DNA of 64,000 nt from Anaerolineae bacterium (lineage in GTDB: Bacteria > Chloroflexota > Anaerolineae > Aggregatilineales > Phototrophicaceae): the NCBI GenBank assembly GCA_022821805.1, contig JAJECX010000003.1:434001-498000 (forward strand). The letters are read 5' to 3'. Positions within the stretch are counted from its first letter, which is position 1. The number at the start of each line of letters is the position of its first letter. The position numbers and the translations under genes are program-made. Positions 37,189 to 45,426 of the stretch are shown piece by piece. The notes below the pieces were generated by a model, which was not told the origin of the DNA, searched no databases, and was given only the letters and a program-made list of their open reading frames with translations.

Positions 37189-37698
37189 ATGGACAGCGAT
37201 AAACTTATGAGAGGAATCATACCAGGCATCATCGCCGGGTATCTCTTCCTCGCCTTCATCGGTGCGAGTATGGTGCCGGGCGGCCTTAGCGTCACTACTG
37301 ATGACGCTGGCATGGTGACCGCCGTTGAACAGGACGCTGCAATGATGGGCCCCGGTATGGCGGGCATGGTTGCTGGCATGATCGGCTCTGATTCGGCGCT
37401 GATAGGTTTCATCCTGCACGTCATCATCAGTGCGGTGATTGGCGCGCTCTATACGGGGCTTTTCATGCAGTATGTGGATCTTGGAAGTCCGCTGTACAAC
37501 ATCGCGGTAGGCGGGTTGATCTACGGCGTGATTTGGTGGATCATCGGCGGTCTGATCATCATGCCGGCGATTTCGGGCGGAGAACTGCTGCAGATAAACC
37601 TGGATAGTCCTAGCTTGCTTGGACACATCATGTTCGGTCACGCGCTCGCATTCCTTGTCGTCATTCGCGACGCTGCGCTGGGCATGGGCGACGAATAG
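37189..37698 (+). CDS. Small four-helix membrane protein of unknown function
   Basis: A 169-residue hydrophobic protein rich in glycine, methionine and isoleucine. About four membrane helices are visible: GIIPGIIAGYLFLAFIGASM, GFILHVIISAVIGALYTGLF, YNIAVGGLIYGVIWWIIGG and HIMFGHALAFLVVI. A methionine-rich loop (MMGPGMAGMVAGM) follows the first helix. The ATG at 37189 was chosen over the frame start at 37132 because a strong AGGAGGAA lies 6-13 bases upstream. It is a single-gene unit with its own promoter and a clear terminator. It vaguely resembles small YagU-like integral membrane proteins, but that is not a firm assignment. The methionine-rich loop could bind a soft metal; this is speculation. 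Confidence 0.7.
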   Translation: MDSDKLMRGIIPGIIAGYLFLAFIGASMVPGGLSVTTDDAGMVTAVEQDAAMMGPGMAGMVAGMIGSDSALIGFILHVIISAVIGALYTGLFMQYVDLGSPLYNIAVGGLIYGVIWWIIGGLIIMPAISGGELLQINLDSPSLLGHIMFGHALAFLVVIRDAALGMGDE

Positions 37699-37732
37699 CT
37701 TTCCATTCGGTAAGCATGAGACTTGGTAAAAG

Positions 37733-37766
37733 CGAGCCTGCGATATCCTTCGCGGGCTCGTTGTTT
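37733..37766 (+). terminator. Rho-independent terminator after the small membrane-protein gene
   Basis: CGAGCCTGCG (37733-37742) and CGCGGGCTCG (37751-37760) pair over 10 bases with one G-T pair around an 8-base loop, followed by TTGTTTC. It lies 35 bp after the stop codon. Confidence 0.75.
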
Positions 37767-37813
37767 CTGTCAGTTAAGATCCCCGCGCCCCAGCCGAGCC
37801 AGCGGCTTTCACC

Positions 37814-39184
37814 TTAACTGGCGCGCTTCCACAGGCCATCGACCAAATTGAACAAGACGATTTCCTCCGCTGCTCCTCCCAGGCCGGTTGCTTGGACCGT
37901 GGCGCGCAATTGTGGCGCGCCGTCGGGCTTTGACCAATGCAGCAAGTCGATGACGCGATAGGATTGCTCCTTTGCGCCTGCGTTGAATCGACCATAAGCC
38001 GCGACGCGCGCGCTCTCAACCGATGTATCGTAGAGCTTTAGCCAGTCGTTTTCCCTCCTGTCCCGGATCAGCGACTGCTCCAGGGCGAGGCGCCATTCGA
38101 CGAAATCACGCCAATCCAGGTCCGCGCTTTCAAATGGCTGATTGACTGCCTCTTGCAGAATCGAAATGTCGCTCGCGGCAGTCATTTGAGCGAGCAGCCG
38201 CGCAACCTTGTCTGCCCCATACTTGTCGGCCAAGGATCGCATCAGCGTGGCGCCGCTGTCCAGCCGCGTGAATGCCTCGCTCAACCAGGCGATGGCAGAC
38301 TGGCGAAGAAACACGGCGTCATGGGGTTCCGTCGGCGCCAGGTAACTTGTATGCGCGTTGACGAGACGCTCGGCGAGCATCGCGCTGACTTGCAGCTGCA
38401 GCCAGCCGTCGAACGGTGTGTCCGCTCGCGTGATGTCGATATAGGGCGAGCGGATTTGCAGTCGCATTTGCCGCTCGTCAATCCAGGCTGTTTCGCTTGT
38501 CGCATCGGCAACGACGGTAACCCTCAGCTTCGGCAGATTTCCGCATTCGAGAATGTCACAGCCTCGACGCCGCCAGTCTTCCAAGGCATCGCTGAGCTGC
38601 CGCGCAAAATCGCTGTCGGCTGCTCGATAGCTGATTACCGCATTTTCTGACTCGAGCTCGCTTTGCGCTCCCCAGAATGAAAAGTCAGGCGCAGTATGCT
38701 GCCAGCCGTCGCCGGCGCGACGATAAAACCAGAGCCTAGCGTAGGGCAGTTCGTTGATATTCTCTTGAACGAGCGCGCGGGCTCGGTCGCCATCAACTTC
38801 CGCCGCGAGTATGCTGCCGGTCAATTGGATGGCGCCGTCTGATTTCAAGTCGCTGTAATGCTGAAACATCGCGCGTTGGCGGTTAACCCAACTGGCGTCG
38901 TCCGCGCTTTGAACCTTAAGGAAGCTGTTCAGATCGCCGATGCGCAGCGCCGCCACCTCCGCCTTAACCGTGTCTTGGAGCAGTTGCTCAAACTGCCTTT
39001 CGACCTGATGAATCCGCTGTCGCACGAGCGCCACCGTAAGCGCGATTGCCAGAAGCAGCACAAAAACGAGCGCCAGCAAGATTAACAGGCTGCGCCGACG
39101 CCGGCGTTTTTCTTCCGGGTCTTCGCCGTCAGACCGGTCGATCTGCTGCGATTCCACATTCCATTCGAAGTGTATCCGGCTCAT
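37814..39184 (-). CDS. Membrane-anchored protein of unknown function, co-transcribed with birA
   Basis: A 456-residue protein with a charged cytoplasmic N-terminus (RSDGEDPEEKRRRRR), one membrane helix at about residues 32-54 (SLLILLALVFVLLLAIALTV) and a large extracytoplasmic part. No family was recognised. The layout, with a LQVSAMLAERLVNAHTSYL helix and then RQSAIAWLSEAF, recalls peptidase_MA-like proteins, but the HExxH zinc motif is absent, so protease activity is not supported. Its ATG directly follows the TAG of birA (TAGATG), so the two are coupled. The link to biotin metabolism is only positional. Confidence 0.6.
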   Translation of the reverse strand: MSRIHFEWNVESQQIDRSDGEDPEEKRRRRRSLLILLALVFVLLLAIALTVALVRQRIHQVERQFEQLLQDTVKAEVAALRIGDLNSFLKVQSADDASWVNRQRAMFQHYSDLKSDGAIQLTGSILAAEVDGDRARALVQENINELPYARLWFYRRAGDGWQHTAPDFSFWGAQSELESENAVISYRAADSDFARQLSDALEDWRRRGCDILECGNLPKLRVTVVADATSETAWIDERQMRLQIRSPYIDITRADTPFDGWLQLQVSAMLAERLVNAHTSYLAPTEPHDAVFLRQSAIAWLSEAFTRLDSGATLMRSLADKYGADKVARLLAQMTAASDISILQEAVNQPFESADLDWRDFVEWRLALEQSLIRDRRENDWLKLYDTSVESARVAAYGRFNAGAKEQSYRVIDLLHWSKPDGAPQLRATVQATGLGGAAEEIVLFNLVDGLWKRAS

Positions 39185-39940
39185 CTAGCGTACCTTCTCC
39201 CGCGACGAAACTGCGAGGTCGCCCGCGCGCGTTTGATGGACGCGCCCCTTCGCATCCCGTATAAGCAGCGCGCCCTCAGGGCTTACATCGAAAGCGACGC
39301 CCTTTACATTGTCTATCGCGACGGTTTGATTGAGTGTATTGAGCCGGTCTCGCCATTCCCTGAACACAGCCGCAGTCGCGATGAGGCTGTGCCAGTGGTC
39401 GAATCGGCTAAGCAAGTATGCTGTCAACCAAACGCGCTCCAGCCTCCCCTTGACGGCATCCTCCAGGCTGATAGCGGAGACGCTCAAGGCGCTTCTGCTG
39501 AAGTCAACGCGGACGTTGACGCCAATGCCGACGATCGCGCCAACCAAGTTGCCGCCTTCCCAGACCGCCTCCGTCAGAACTCCACTCGCCTTCTTGCTGT
39601 CAACGAGAATGTCATTGGGCCACTTAATGCAAACGTTTTCGCAGCCGCATGCTTGCGCTAAATCGTATACGCTCAGCGTCGCTGCCATGTTCAATCGCGG
39701 AAGGAGCGCTTCCGGCGGCTTCAGAATCAAGGAAAGCGCCAGCGCGGCGCCTGGCGGCGAATGCCAACTGCGACCATGCCGGCCACGTCCGCGCTTCTGT
39801 TCGCCAGCGATGACTACGGCGCCTTCGGGCGCTCCGCCTGCCAGCCAGGCTTTGGCGGTATCATTGGTGCTATCGACTTGGTCGAAGTACCGAACAGGGC
39901 GCGCCAGAACCTTTTCGAGCTGAGTCTGCGACAGTGTCAT
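39185..39940 (-). CDS. birA: Biotin--[acetyl-CoA-carboxylase] ligase
   Basis: BirA activates biotin to biotinyl-AMP and attaches it to a lysine of biotin carboxyl carrier protein. The 251-residue product has the DQVDSTNDTAKAW motif, the adenylate-binding GEQKRGRGRHGRSWHSPPGA loop, CIKWPNDILVDSKKASGVLT and the VGIGVNVRVDF motif. It lacks the N-terminal DNA-binding domain, so it is a monofunctional ligase and not a repressor. GGAAAT precedes the ATG at 39940. The divergent HIT gene starts 161 bp away, and the following membrane protein overlaps no bases but abuts. Confidence 0.94.
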   Translation of the reverse strand: MTLSQTQLEKVLARPVRYFDQVDSTNDTAKAWLAGGAPEGAVVIAGEQKRGRGRHGRSWHSPPGAALALSLILKPPEALLPRLNMAATLSVYDLAQACGCENVCIKWPNDILVDSKKASGVLTEAVWEGGNLVGAIVGIGVNVRVDFSRSALSVSAISLEDAVKGRLERVWLTAYLLSRFDHWHSLIATAAVFREWRDRLNTLNQTVAIDNVKGVAFDVSPEGALLIRDAKGRVHQTRAGDLAVSSREKVR

Positions 39941-40101
39941 TTGATTTCCAATCGATAGGCGACGCTTCGCATTGTAACAGAACTGGCCTTACCGCTAGAA
40001 TAGAATTGTTCAGCGACGCGTGAAGACTCTGGACTGACCGGCTGCTCGCAATACTATCTTCACTTTGTTGCTGATCCGAGCGAATGCTAAAGGGCTCGAA
40101 C

Positions 40102-40620
40102 ATGAACCAGCTATGGGCGCCGTGGCGGATGGAGTACATCAAAGGCAAACGCGACGGATTCGACTCCTGCGTCTTCTGTCAGATCGCCGCTCAGCCGGAA
40201 CTCGATGCAGAGCAGCATGTGATCGCCCGCTCATCGCATACTTTCGCAACGCTAAATCGCTATCCTTACACCTATGGTCACACGATGATCATTCCTTATA
40301 CGCACAAGTCGTCGCTGGAAGACCTTGCGGCTGACACGCTGTCTGACCTGATGCTAATGACAAATCGCACAATGCGCGTTCTGCGCCAAATTGCGCAGCC
40401 GCCGGCTTTCAACATCGGCGCCAATATCGGTGAAGCCGCCGGCGCCGGTATCGCTGCGCATTTTCACTTTCATGTTGTCCCGCGCTGGGATGGCGATCAC
40501 AGCTTTATGGAATGCCTTGGCCGGACGCGCGCGCTGCCCGACACTTTGTCGAATATCGCTGAGCAGATGCGCGCCGCCTGGTCCGAACTGTACGGACCGA
40601 CGCAAGTCCCCGAGACGTGA
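40102..40620 (+). CDS. HIT family hydrolase (Ap4A phosphorylase/hydrolase-like)
   Basis: A histidine-triad protein of 172 residues. An N-terminal NQLWAPWRMEYI segment and CVFCQI cysteine pair lead into the HIT domain: NRYPYTYGHTMIIPYTH, NIGANIGEAAGAGIAAHFHF and the catalytic HFHFHVVPRW (H-x-H-x-H). The WAPWRMEYI opening is typical of the Ap4A-type HIT branch found in actinobacteria and Chloroflexota. It likely cleaves dinucleoside polyphosphates in the cytoplasm. The ATG at 40102 with AAAGGG upstream is preferred to that at 40084. Confidence 0.9.
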   Translation: MNQLWAPWRMEYIKGKRDGFDSCVFCQIAAQPELDAEQHVIARSSHTFATLNRYPYTYGHTMIIPYTHKSSLEDLAADTLSDLMLMTNRTMRVLRQIAQPPAFNIGANIGEAAGAGIAAHFHFHVVPRWDGDHSFMECLGRTRALPDTLSNIAEQMRAAWSELYGPTQVPET

Positions 40621-40769
40621 TCGCCGCTGCCGCCCACGCCCGCATTGAAATGCCGACTCAGTATGGTTGACTTTCCCAAGGTGCCTTTCTATATTCCGTA
40701 TTCTCACAGGCGGCATCGCCGATTGATTCGAAGACCGATCTGCCGATTTCTCCCGCGGAAGGCGAAGCC

Positions 40770-42740
40770 ATGATTGCGCGCGCCTGGGCGGTTGAACACT
40801 GGCGCGACTTGCTCAGCCTGCTGCTTATCCTTGCGCTGGCAGCCGCGTTGCGTTTCGGCCGCGGCGACGTGGTCGAATATTTCCATGATGACGCCATGCT
40901 GGCGACCCTTGCGCTGGAACTTGCCGACGGACTGCGCTTTCCGCTCACCGGAATACTGTCATCGACCGGCATCCCCAATTCGCCAGTCAGCGTGTATCTG
41001 CTCGCGTTTCCCTTCACCTTATCTTCAGATCCGGCTTTTGTCATTCATGTAATCATGCTTTGGAATGTGATTGGCGTCGCTCTATTGTGGTTGCTCGCGC
41101 GGCGCTACTGCGGCAGTCGCATCGCTTTCATCGCCGGTTTGCTCTATGCCGTCAATCCCTGGGCGGTACTCTTCAGCCGTAAGATTTGGGCGCAGGAACT
41201 GCATACGCCCATTATCCTTTTCGGATTGCTGCTTCTGCTTTATGGATATTGGGAATCGCATGAAGGCGGGCGCCGAAAGCGCTACGTATATCTGGCGCAG
41301 GCGCTCAGCCTGCCGATCTTGCTCATCGGCTTTCAGTTTCATTTTGCCTCTGCGCCCTTGCTGCTATTGATCCCGGTCGCGCTTTGGCTCGGGCGCGAAC
41401 GAGTATTCGCCGGCGCCTTGTTCGCTGGTGTTGCATTGTCGCTGATAATCATCCTGCCCTATGTCATCGGGCTCTCGCAGACCCTTGCCATGGACCCGAC
41501 GCGGATTTCCGACGCAGTTGACAGATCCGTGGAGCGGGCGGCGGAACTCAGTCCTGCGTCGCTGAACGCCATTGTCCAACTGGCGACAGGCGACGGTCTG
41601 GAGCATTGGATGGCGCCAGATCAAACGTCGGACATAGCGCTCGGGTATGCCCCTTTACGGCATTTCAACCTGGCGCTGCTGCCGCTCTTGTTCATCGGCA
41701 TCGCCGCTGCCTTCCGCCATTCGCGCGCTCTCGCGCCAATGCTGCTGATTTGGGCCTTTCTGCCCAGCCTGCTGCTTACCGTTGAATGGACGCCCGTCTA
41801 CGTTCACTATTTCATCCCCTCGATACCGGCGCTGGCGCTATTGAGCGGATATGGTGGCGATTGGCTTTTGCGACTAGCCGAGCGGCGGCGCCCCATGCCG
41901 GTGACCCTCTGGCTCAGTTTTGCCTTGCTGCTTGCGCTGCTTGCGCGCATTTGGATCGTATCCATGAATTACCTAGCGGAACAGCATGTGGAGTATCCCG
42001 GTTTCACGACCCCCATGTCCAAACTCTTTCCCTTGCGCGAGCGTCTGTCGGCGTTCGACGATGTCGTGATTGTGGCCCGCGGCATGTCATGGAACCTGCA
42101 CCACGAGGTAGCGGTATGGGATACGCTGCTCTGGGACGCCGTGACTTGCGTGCGCACAATCATCCCGGAAGGCTATGCCGTCTTCCCGTTGCGCTCATTC
42201 GCAGCTGTCATCGCGCCGAATGCGCCTTCAGGCGCGATCACCGACCTCTATCGAAACGAAAACCCTGCATTCTATGCAACGAGAGTGGGCGGCGCCGATT
42301 ACACCTTGTATCAATGGGAGAATGCGCCTCCTTGGTCGGGCGCAGCGATCTTGTCGATTGAGCCGGAACTGTTTGAAATTGGCGTTCGCCTCATTGGCTA
42401 CGCTTTGGCTGATGAGCGTGTTATACTCGAATGGCTGCTGCCCGCTCGGCAAAGCGGCGCGGATTATCAATACAGCGCCCAGCTATTTGACGCGGATGGC
42501 GAGCGGCTGAGCCAACTGGACGCCACTTTCTGGCACGGGCGTCACTGGTGCGATGGCGACCGTCTTTTGACCTGGGGACCGCTGGCTGCGAATGCCAGAG
42601 CCACAATACTGAAGGTGGCGCTTTACCAACTCGCTGGCGAAAATAACAGCGTCCGCTTCACCAATATGAATTTGGTGGATGAGTTGGGTAATCCAAAGGG
42701 ACAAAGCGTCGATATCTCGCTTGAACAGCGCGAAGCTTAG
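40770..42740 (+). CDS. GT-C/GT39-like membrane glycosyltransferase
   Basis: A 656-residue protein with about 11 hydrophobic helices in residues 10-395, then an extracytoplasmic C-terminal half. The first loop carries EYFHDDAMLATLALELADG, the acidic motif of GT-C enzymes, and SPVSVYLLAFPF resembles the GT39 second-loop pattern. The C-terminal ~120 residues form a beta-rich module (GVRLIGYALADERVILEWLL, AQLFDADGERLSQLDATFW) that is also present in the two other GT-C-like proteins at 42737 and 49158. The ATG at 40770 has GGAAGG/GCGAAG upstream. Its stop overlaps the stop of the convergent gene by 4 bp. Substrates are unknown. Confidence 0.7.
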   Translation: MIARAWAVEHWRDLLSLLLILALAAALRFGRGDVVEYFHDDAMLATLALELADGLRFPLTGILSSTGIPNSPVSVYLLAFPFTLSSDPAFVIHVIMLWNVIGVALLWLLARRYCGSRIAFIAGLLYAVNPWAVLFSRKIWAQELHTPIILFGLLLLLYGYWESHEGGRRKRYVYLAQALSLPILLIGFQFHFASAPLLLLIPVALWLGRERVFAGALFAGVALSLIIILPYVIGLSQTLAMDPTRISDAVDRSVERAAELSPASLNAIVQLATGDGLEHWMAPDQTSDIALGYAPLRHFNLALLPLLFIGIAAAFRHSRALAPMLLIWAFLPSLLLTVEWTPVYVHYFIPSIPALALLSGYGGDWLLRLAERRRPMPVTLWLSFALLLALLARIWIVSMNYLAEQHVEYPGFTTPMSKLFPLRERLSAFDDVVIVARGMSWNLHHEVAVWDTLLWDAVTCVRTIIPEGYAVFPLRSFAAVIAPNAPSGAITDLYRNENPAFYATRVGGADYTLYQWENAPPWSGAAILSIEPELFEIGVRLIGYALADERVILEWLLPARQSGADYQYSAQLFDADGERLSQLDATFWHGRHWCDGDRLLTWGPLAANARATILKVALYQLAGENNSVRFTNMNLVDELGNPKGQSVDISLEQREA

Positions 42741-45274
42741 GGCGCCGCCTCTTCCGGCTCAATAGCCTCAGACTCGCTCGCTTCTTCAGTGATTTGCCGG
42801 TCAGCAGATTCGCCTTCGGCGGCCTCTTCCGCGGGGGCGGCGGTGGCTGTCAGTTCCAATACTTCCTTGGCGATATCCCAGGGAATCTTGAAAGAGTCGA
42901 ACACCACCTCTATTTTCTCCCCCTCTTGTTCTACGACCTTTGTATATTCCAGCTTGGGGAAGGTTAAGCCGTCGTTTATGTAGAGACCGACGGAAACAAT
43001 GTAATCGAGCATATGATAAGTGGCGTCAAAACGGTGAAAGGTAGTGAATGACTCTCCCCAGCGCCAATACTTTGTGGGCAGGCGCGGCGAATTGTCATCT
43101 TGACTGAGTATGTTTCCTTCGCTGTCAAGCAAGTGGGCGAAGACTGTATAGTTCTCCTCAGGCGTCGACTCGGGCTTCCAATTCAAGATTATCTCGTTGA
43201 GCTCCAGGTTGAGCTGGAATGATTCCAAACGGATTTGTTCTTCGAAGACCGGCTGCGAATCCGCCGGGATTTCGGAGAATCCAGTGGCGGTCGGCTGGTA
43301 CCCCGCCGTGACAACCGCCCCTATATCCAGCAACACCGGCTCTATATTCTCGCCTTCTTCGCTGGTGGCGCTAATGGCGGCCGAGCGCTCCCTGTCTTCC
43401 CATTCGACACGCAGGAAAATTGGATAGCGTCCATAAGCGGCTCGGCTGATGCTTATCAAGTATTCATCAGGATAAATGCGGCCCGCGTGCCAGCGAGAGG
43501 TGCGCAAGCTGCCGGCGCCTGGAAACGTCTCATAACTTCCGATCTCTTGCCCGTGGTCGTCTACCAGACTAAAGTAAATGCTGTTATCGGACTGTGACTG
43601 CATCAGCACCTGCCAGTAGAGCTTGAGCCTAACTTGATCTCCGGCGCTATAGCGGCGGTCGCTGCGCTCGTATGCGACTAGCGCCACGTCGCCGTATTCC
43701 GCGTACACGGGCCGCGCCCGGTCGGGAATCGCGTCAACAGGCTGTGGCGAGTCGTATTGACCGGCGATAACCGAAATTGGCGCGAACAACGCAACGACCG
43801 CCAGGAATCTAAGTTGCCAGAGCATCGTGTTGTGCAGCAGTTCCTTGGGCACGGCATCACCGGCGCGGACGAATTCCAGGTTCGGCGGGCGCAGGGAAAA
43901 AACAATCCACCATACAACTTCGACGAATCCGACCGCCAGCAGTGGACTGACGATGGCGATCAGTGGAAAGACCAGCCGCCCCTCAGCCGCGCTGGTTAAG
44001 GCGCTCCAGTAGAGAACGCCCAGCCACAATATCGCCAGGCTGCTTGCCAGCGTTAGCAGATGCGCCAGCTCATAGCGCGCATAGGCGAAATCGCTGATCG
44101 CCAGCAGCTGCATTGCCAGGAAGACGCAGCCGATAATGCCGAGGAATGTCATTAGGTCCGCCAGCAAATAGAAGACGCCAGTCACTTGAATATTGAGCGC
44201 GCCGAACAATCCCCAGTAAGACATGCGGAACTGCTGATACTCGCCGAGCCAGTCCGCCAAGCTGAAAGTGATATCGCGCGGTCCGGCGATATTCGCCATT
44301 GTAATGATGCCGAAGGGCTCGCCGTATAGCTGAACATTCCGAAAGAACCACCAGCCGGCTATCAGCAGCCAGAAAAGCGCGACAAAATAAAGAAACATCA
44401 GCAGTCCGCGCCGGTCGCCGGTTTTGCGAAATACGTAGATGCCAAGACCGAGCATTACCGGCAGCAAGACCATTCCAGTGAGTTTCGTGAGGCTCGTCAA
44501 GGCGAAGAGCAGGGCAAGCGCAAGTGTGCGGCGAAGGGCGAAGCCATCGCGCAAGGTGCGAAGCAGCAGCCAGATCAGCGCGCTATTTAGGATCATCGCC
44601 AAGGTATCGTTATTGACCGAGGCGCTAACGAAGATGAACATCGGATTCAGCCCGGTTATCGCCGCCGCCACGAAGGCGACTGTCAGCCGCTGCGGCGCAA
44701 CTAGCTCGCCGATCTTGTAAACGAATACGATGGTTCCTGCGCCCAGCGCCAAGCCTGCTGCGCGCATGAACAAGACGGCCAATCCAGTGCCATCAAAAAG
44801 TGAAAGCGAATTATCGTGAATGATCAGATTCTTGTTGCCGAAAGAGTCTGGCTGCTTCGCGGAGACGTAGGGGTTAAGGCGGCGGAAAGAGTCTGCGTCT
44901 TCAATGCTGAAAGGCGCCGTCGCAACTGCCATTAGACCGTAGTAGAGTGGTGGCTGGCTGCCATGCTGCCGGTAGATGGTATCTCGTCCGTCAAAGATTT
45001 GACGCGGCAGGCTGCCGGTCTTGCGCAGCTGCTCTACATAGCCGAAATGCCAGATTTCTTCATTGGCTTCAAAGATCGGTGTCGCAAGCGCGTAAATCAA
45101 TCCAAACACTAGGTAAAACAGCAGGATCCATTGCAGCGGACTGAGCGGGATTTCAATCGCGTTCAGCCAGCGGTAAACCTCAACAAAGCGCTGAATGACC
45201 CAATCCAGAAAAATGAGCGCTTGACTGAACTGGCGTCGCGCTTTCCTCTTAACTTGAGCGATTCGTTTAAGCAT
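42737..45274 (-). CDS. GT-C-like membrane protein with two C-terminal beta modules and acidic tail
   Basis: An 845-residue protein. An N-terminal basic cytoplasmic stretch precedes about 11 helices. The first periplasmic-type loop contains PIFEANEEIWHFGYVEQLRK and HGSQPPLYYGLMA, as in GT39/DUF2142-like membrane glycosyltransferases. After the last helix come two related beta-sandwich-like segments (RYSAGDQVRLKLYWQVL... and LELNEIILNWKPE...YTVFAHLLDSEGNILSQDD), then a tail rich in glutamate and alanine (EEAAEGESADRQITEEASES). The ATG at 45274 was preferred to the TTG at 45307. Transfer of a polyprenyl-linked sugar is inferred from the family; the tail's role is unknown. Confidence 0.7.
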   Translation of the reverse strand: MLKRIAQVKRKARRQFSQALIFLDWVIQRFVEVYRWLNAIEIPLSPLQWILLFYLVFGLIYALATPIFEANEEIWHFGYVEQLRKTGSLPRQIFDGRDTIYRQHGSQPPLYYGLMAVATAPFSIEDADSFRRLNPYVSAKQPDSFGNKNLIIHDNSLSLFDGTGLAVLFMRAAGLALGAGTIVFVYKIGELVAPQRLTVAFVAAAITGLNPMFIFVSASVNNDTLAMILNSALIWLLLRTLRDGFALRRTLALALLFALTSLTKLTGMVLLPVMLGLGIYVFRKTGDRRGLLMFLYFVALFWLLIAGWWFFRNVQLYGEPFGIITMANIAGPRDITFSLADWLGEYQQFRMSYWGLFGALNIQVTGVFYLLADLMTFLGIIGCVFLAMQLLAISDFAYARYELAHLLTLASSLAILWLGVLYWSALTSAAEGRLVFPLIAIVSPLLAVGFVEVVWWIVFSLRPPNLEFVRAGDAVPKELLHNTMLWQLRFLAVVALFAPISVIAGQYDSPQPVDAIPDRARPVYAEYGDVALVAYERSDRRYSAGDQVRLKLYWQVLMQSQSDNSIYFSLVDDHGQEIGSYETFPGAGSLRTSRWHAGRIYPDEYLISISRAAYGRYPIFLRVEWEDRERSAAISATSEEGENIEPVLLDIGAVVTAGYQPTATGFSEIPADSQPVFEEQIRLESFQLNLELNEIILNWKPESTPEENYTVFAHLLDSEGNILSQDDNSPRLPTKYWRWGESFTTFHRFDATYHMLDYIVSVGLYINDGLTFPKLEYTKVVEQEGEKIEVVFDSFKIPWDIAKEVLELTATAAPAEEAAEGESADRQITEEASESEAIEPEEAAP

Positions 45275-45426
45275 TCTTGCGTAACACCTTTGTTCAGCAG
45301 CTGCCAAAAGCGGACGTCATTATGCTCTGACAGTATAATGCGGATTCCCGCGCAGTAACACGACAAGCGCGTATTCTACTGTGCTGCGTATTGCGGCTGC
45401 GCGCTGGGGACCGGCGCCGCGCAAAC

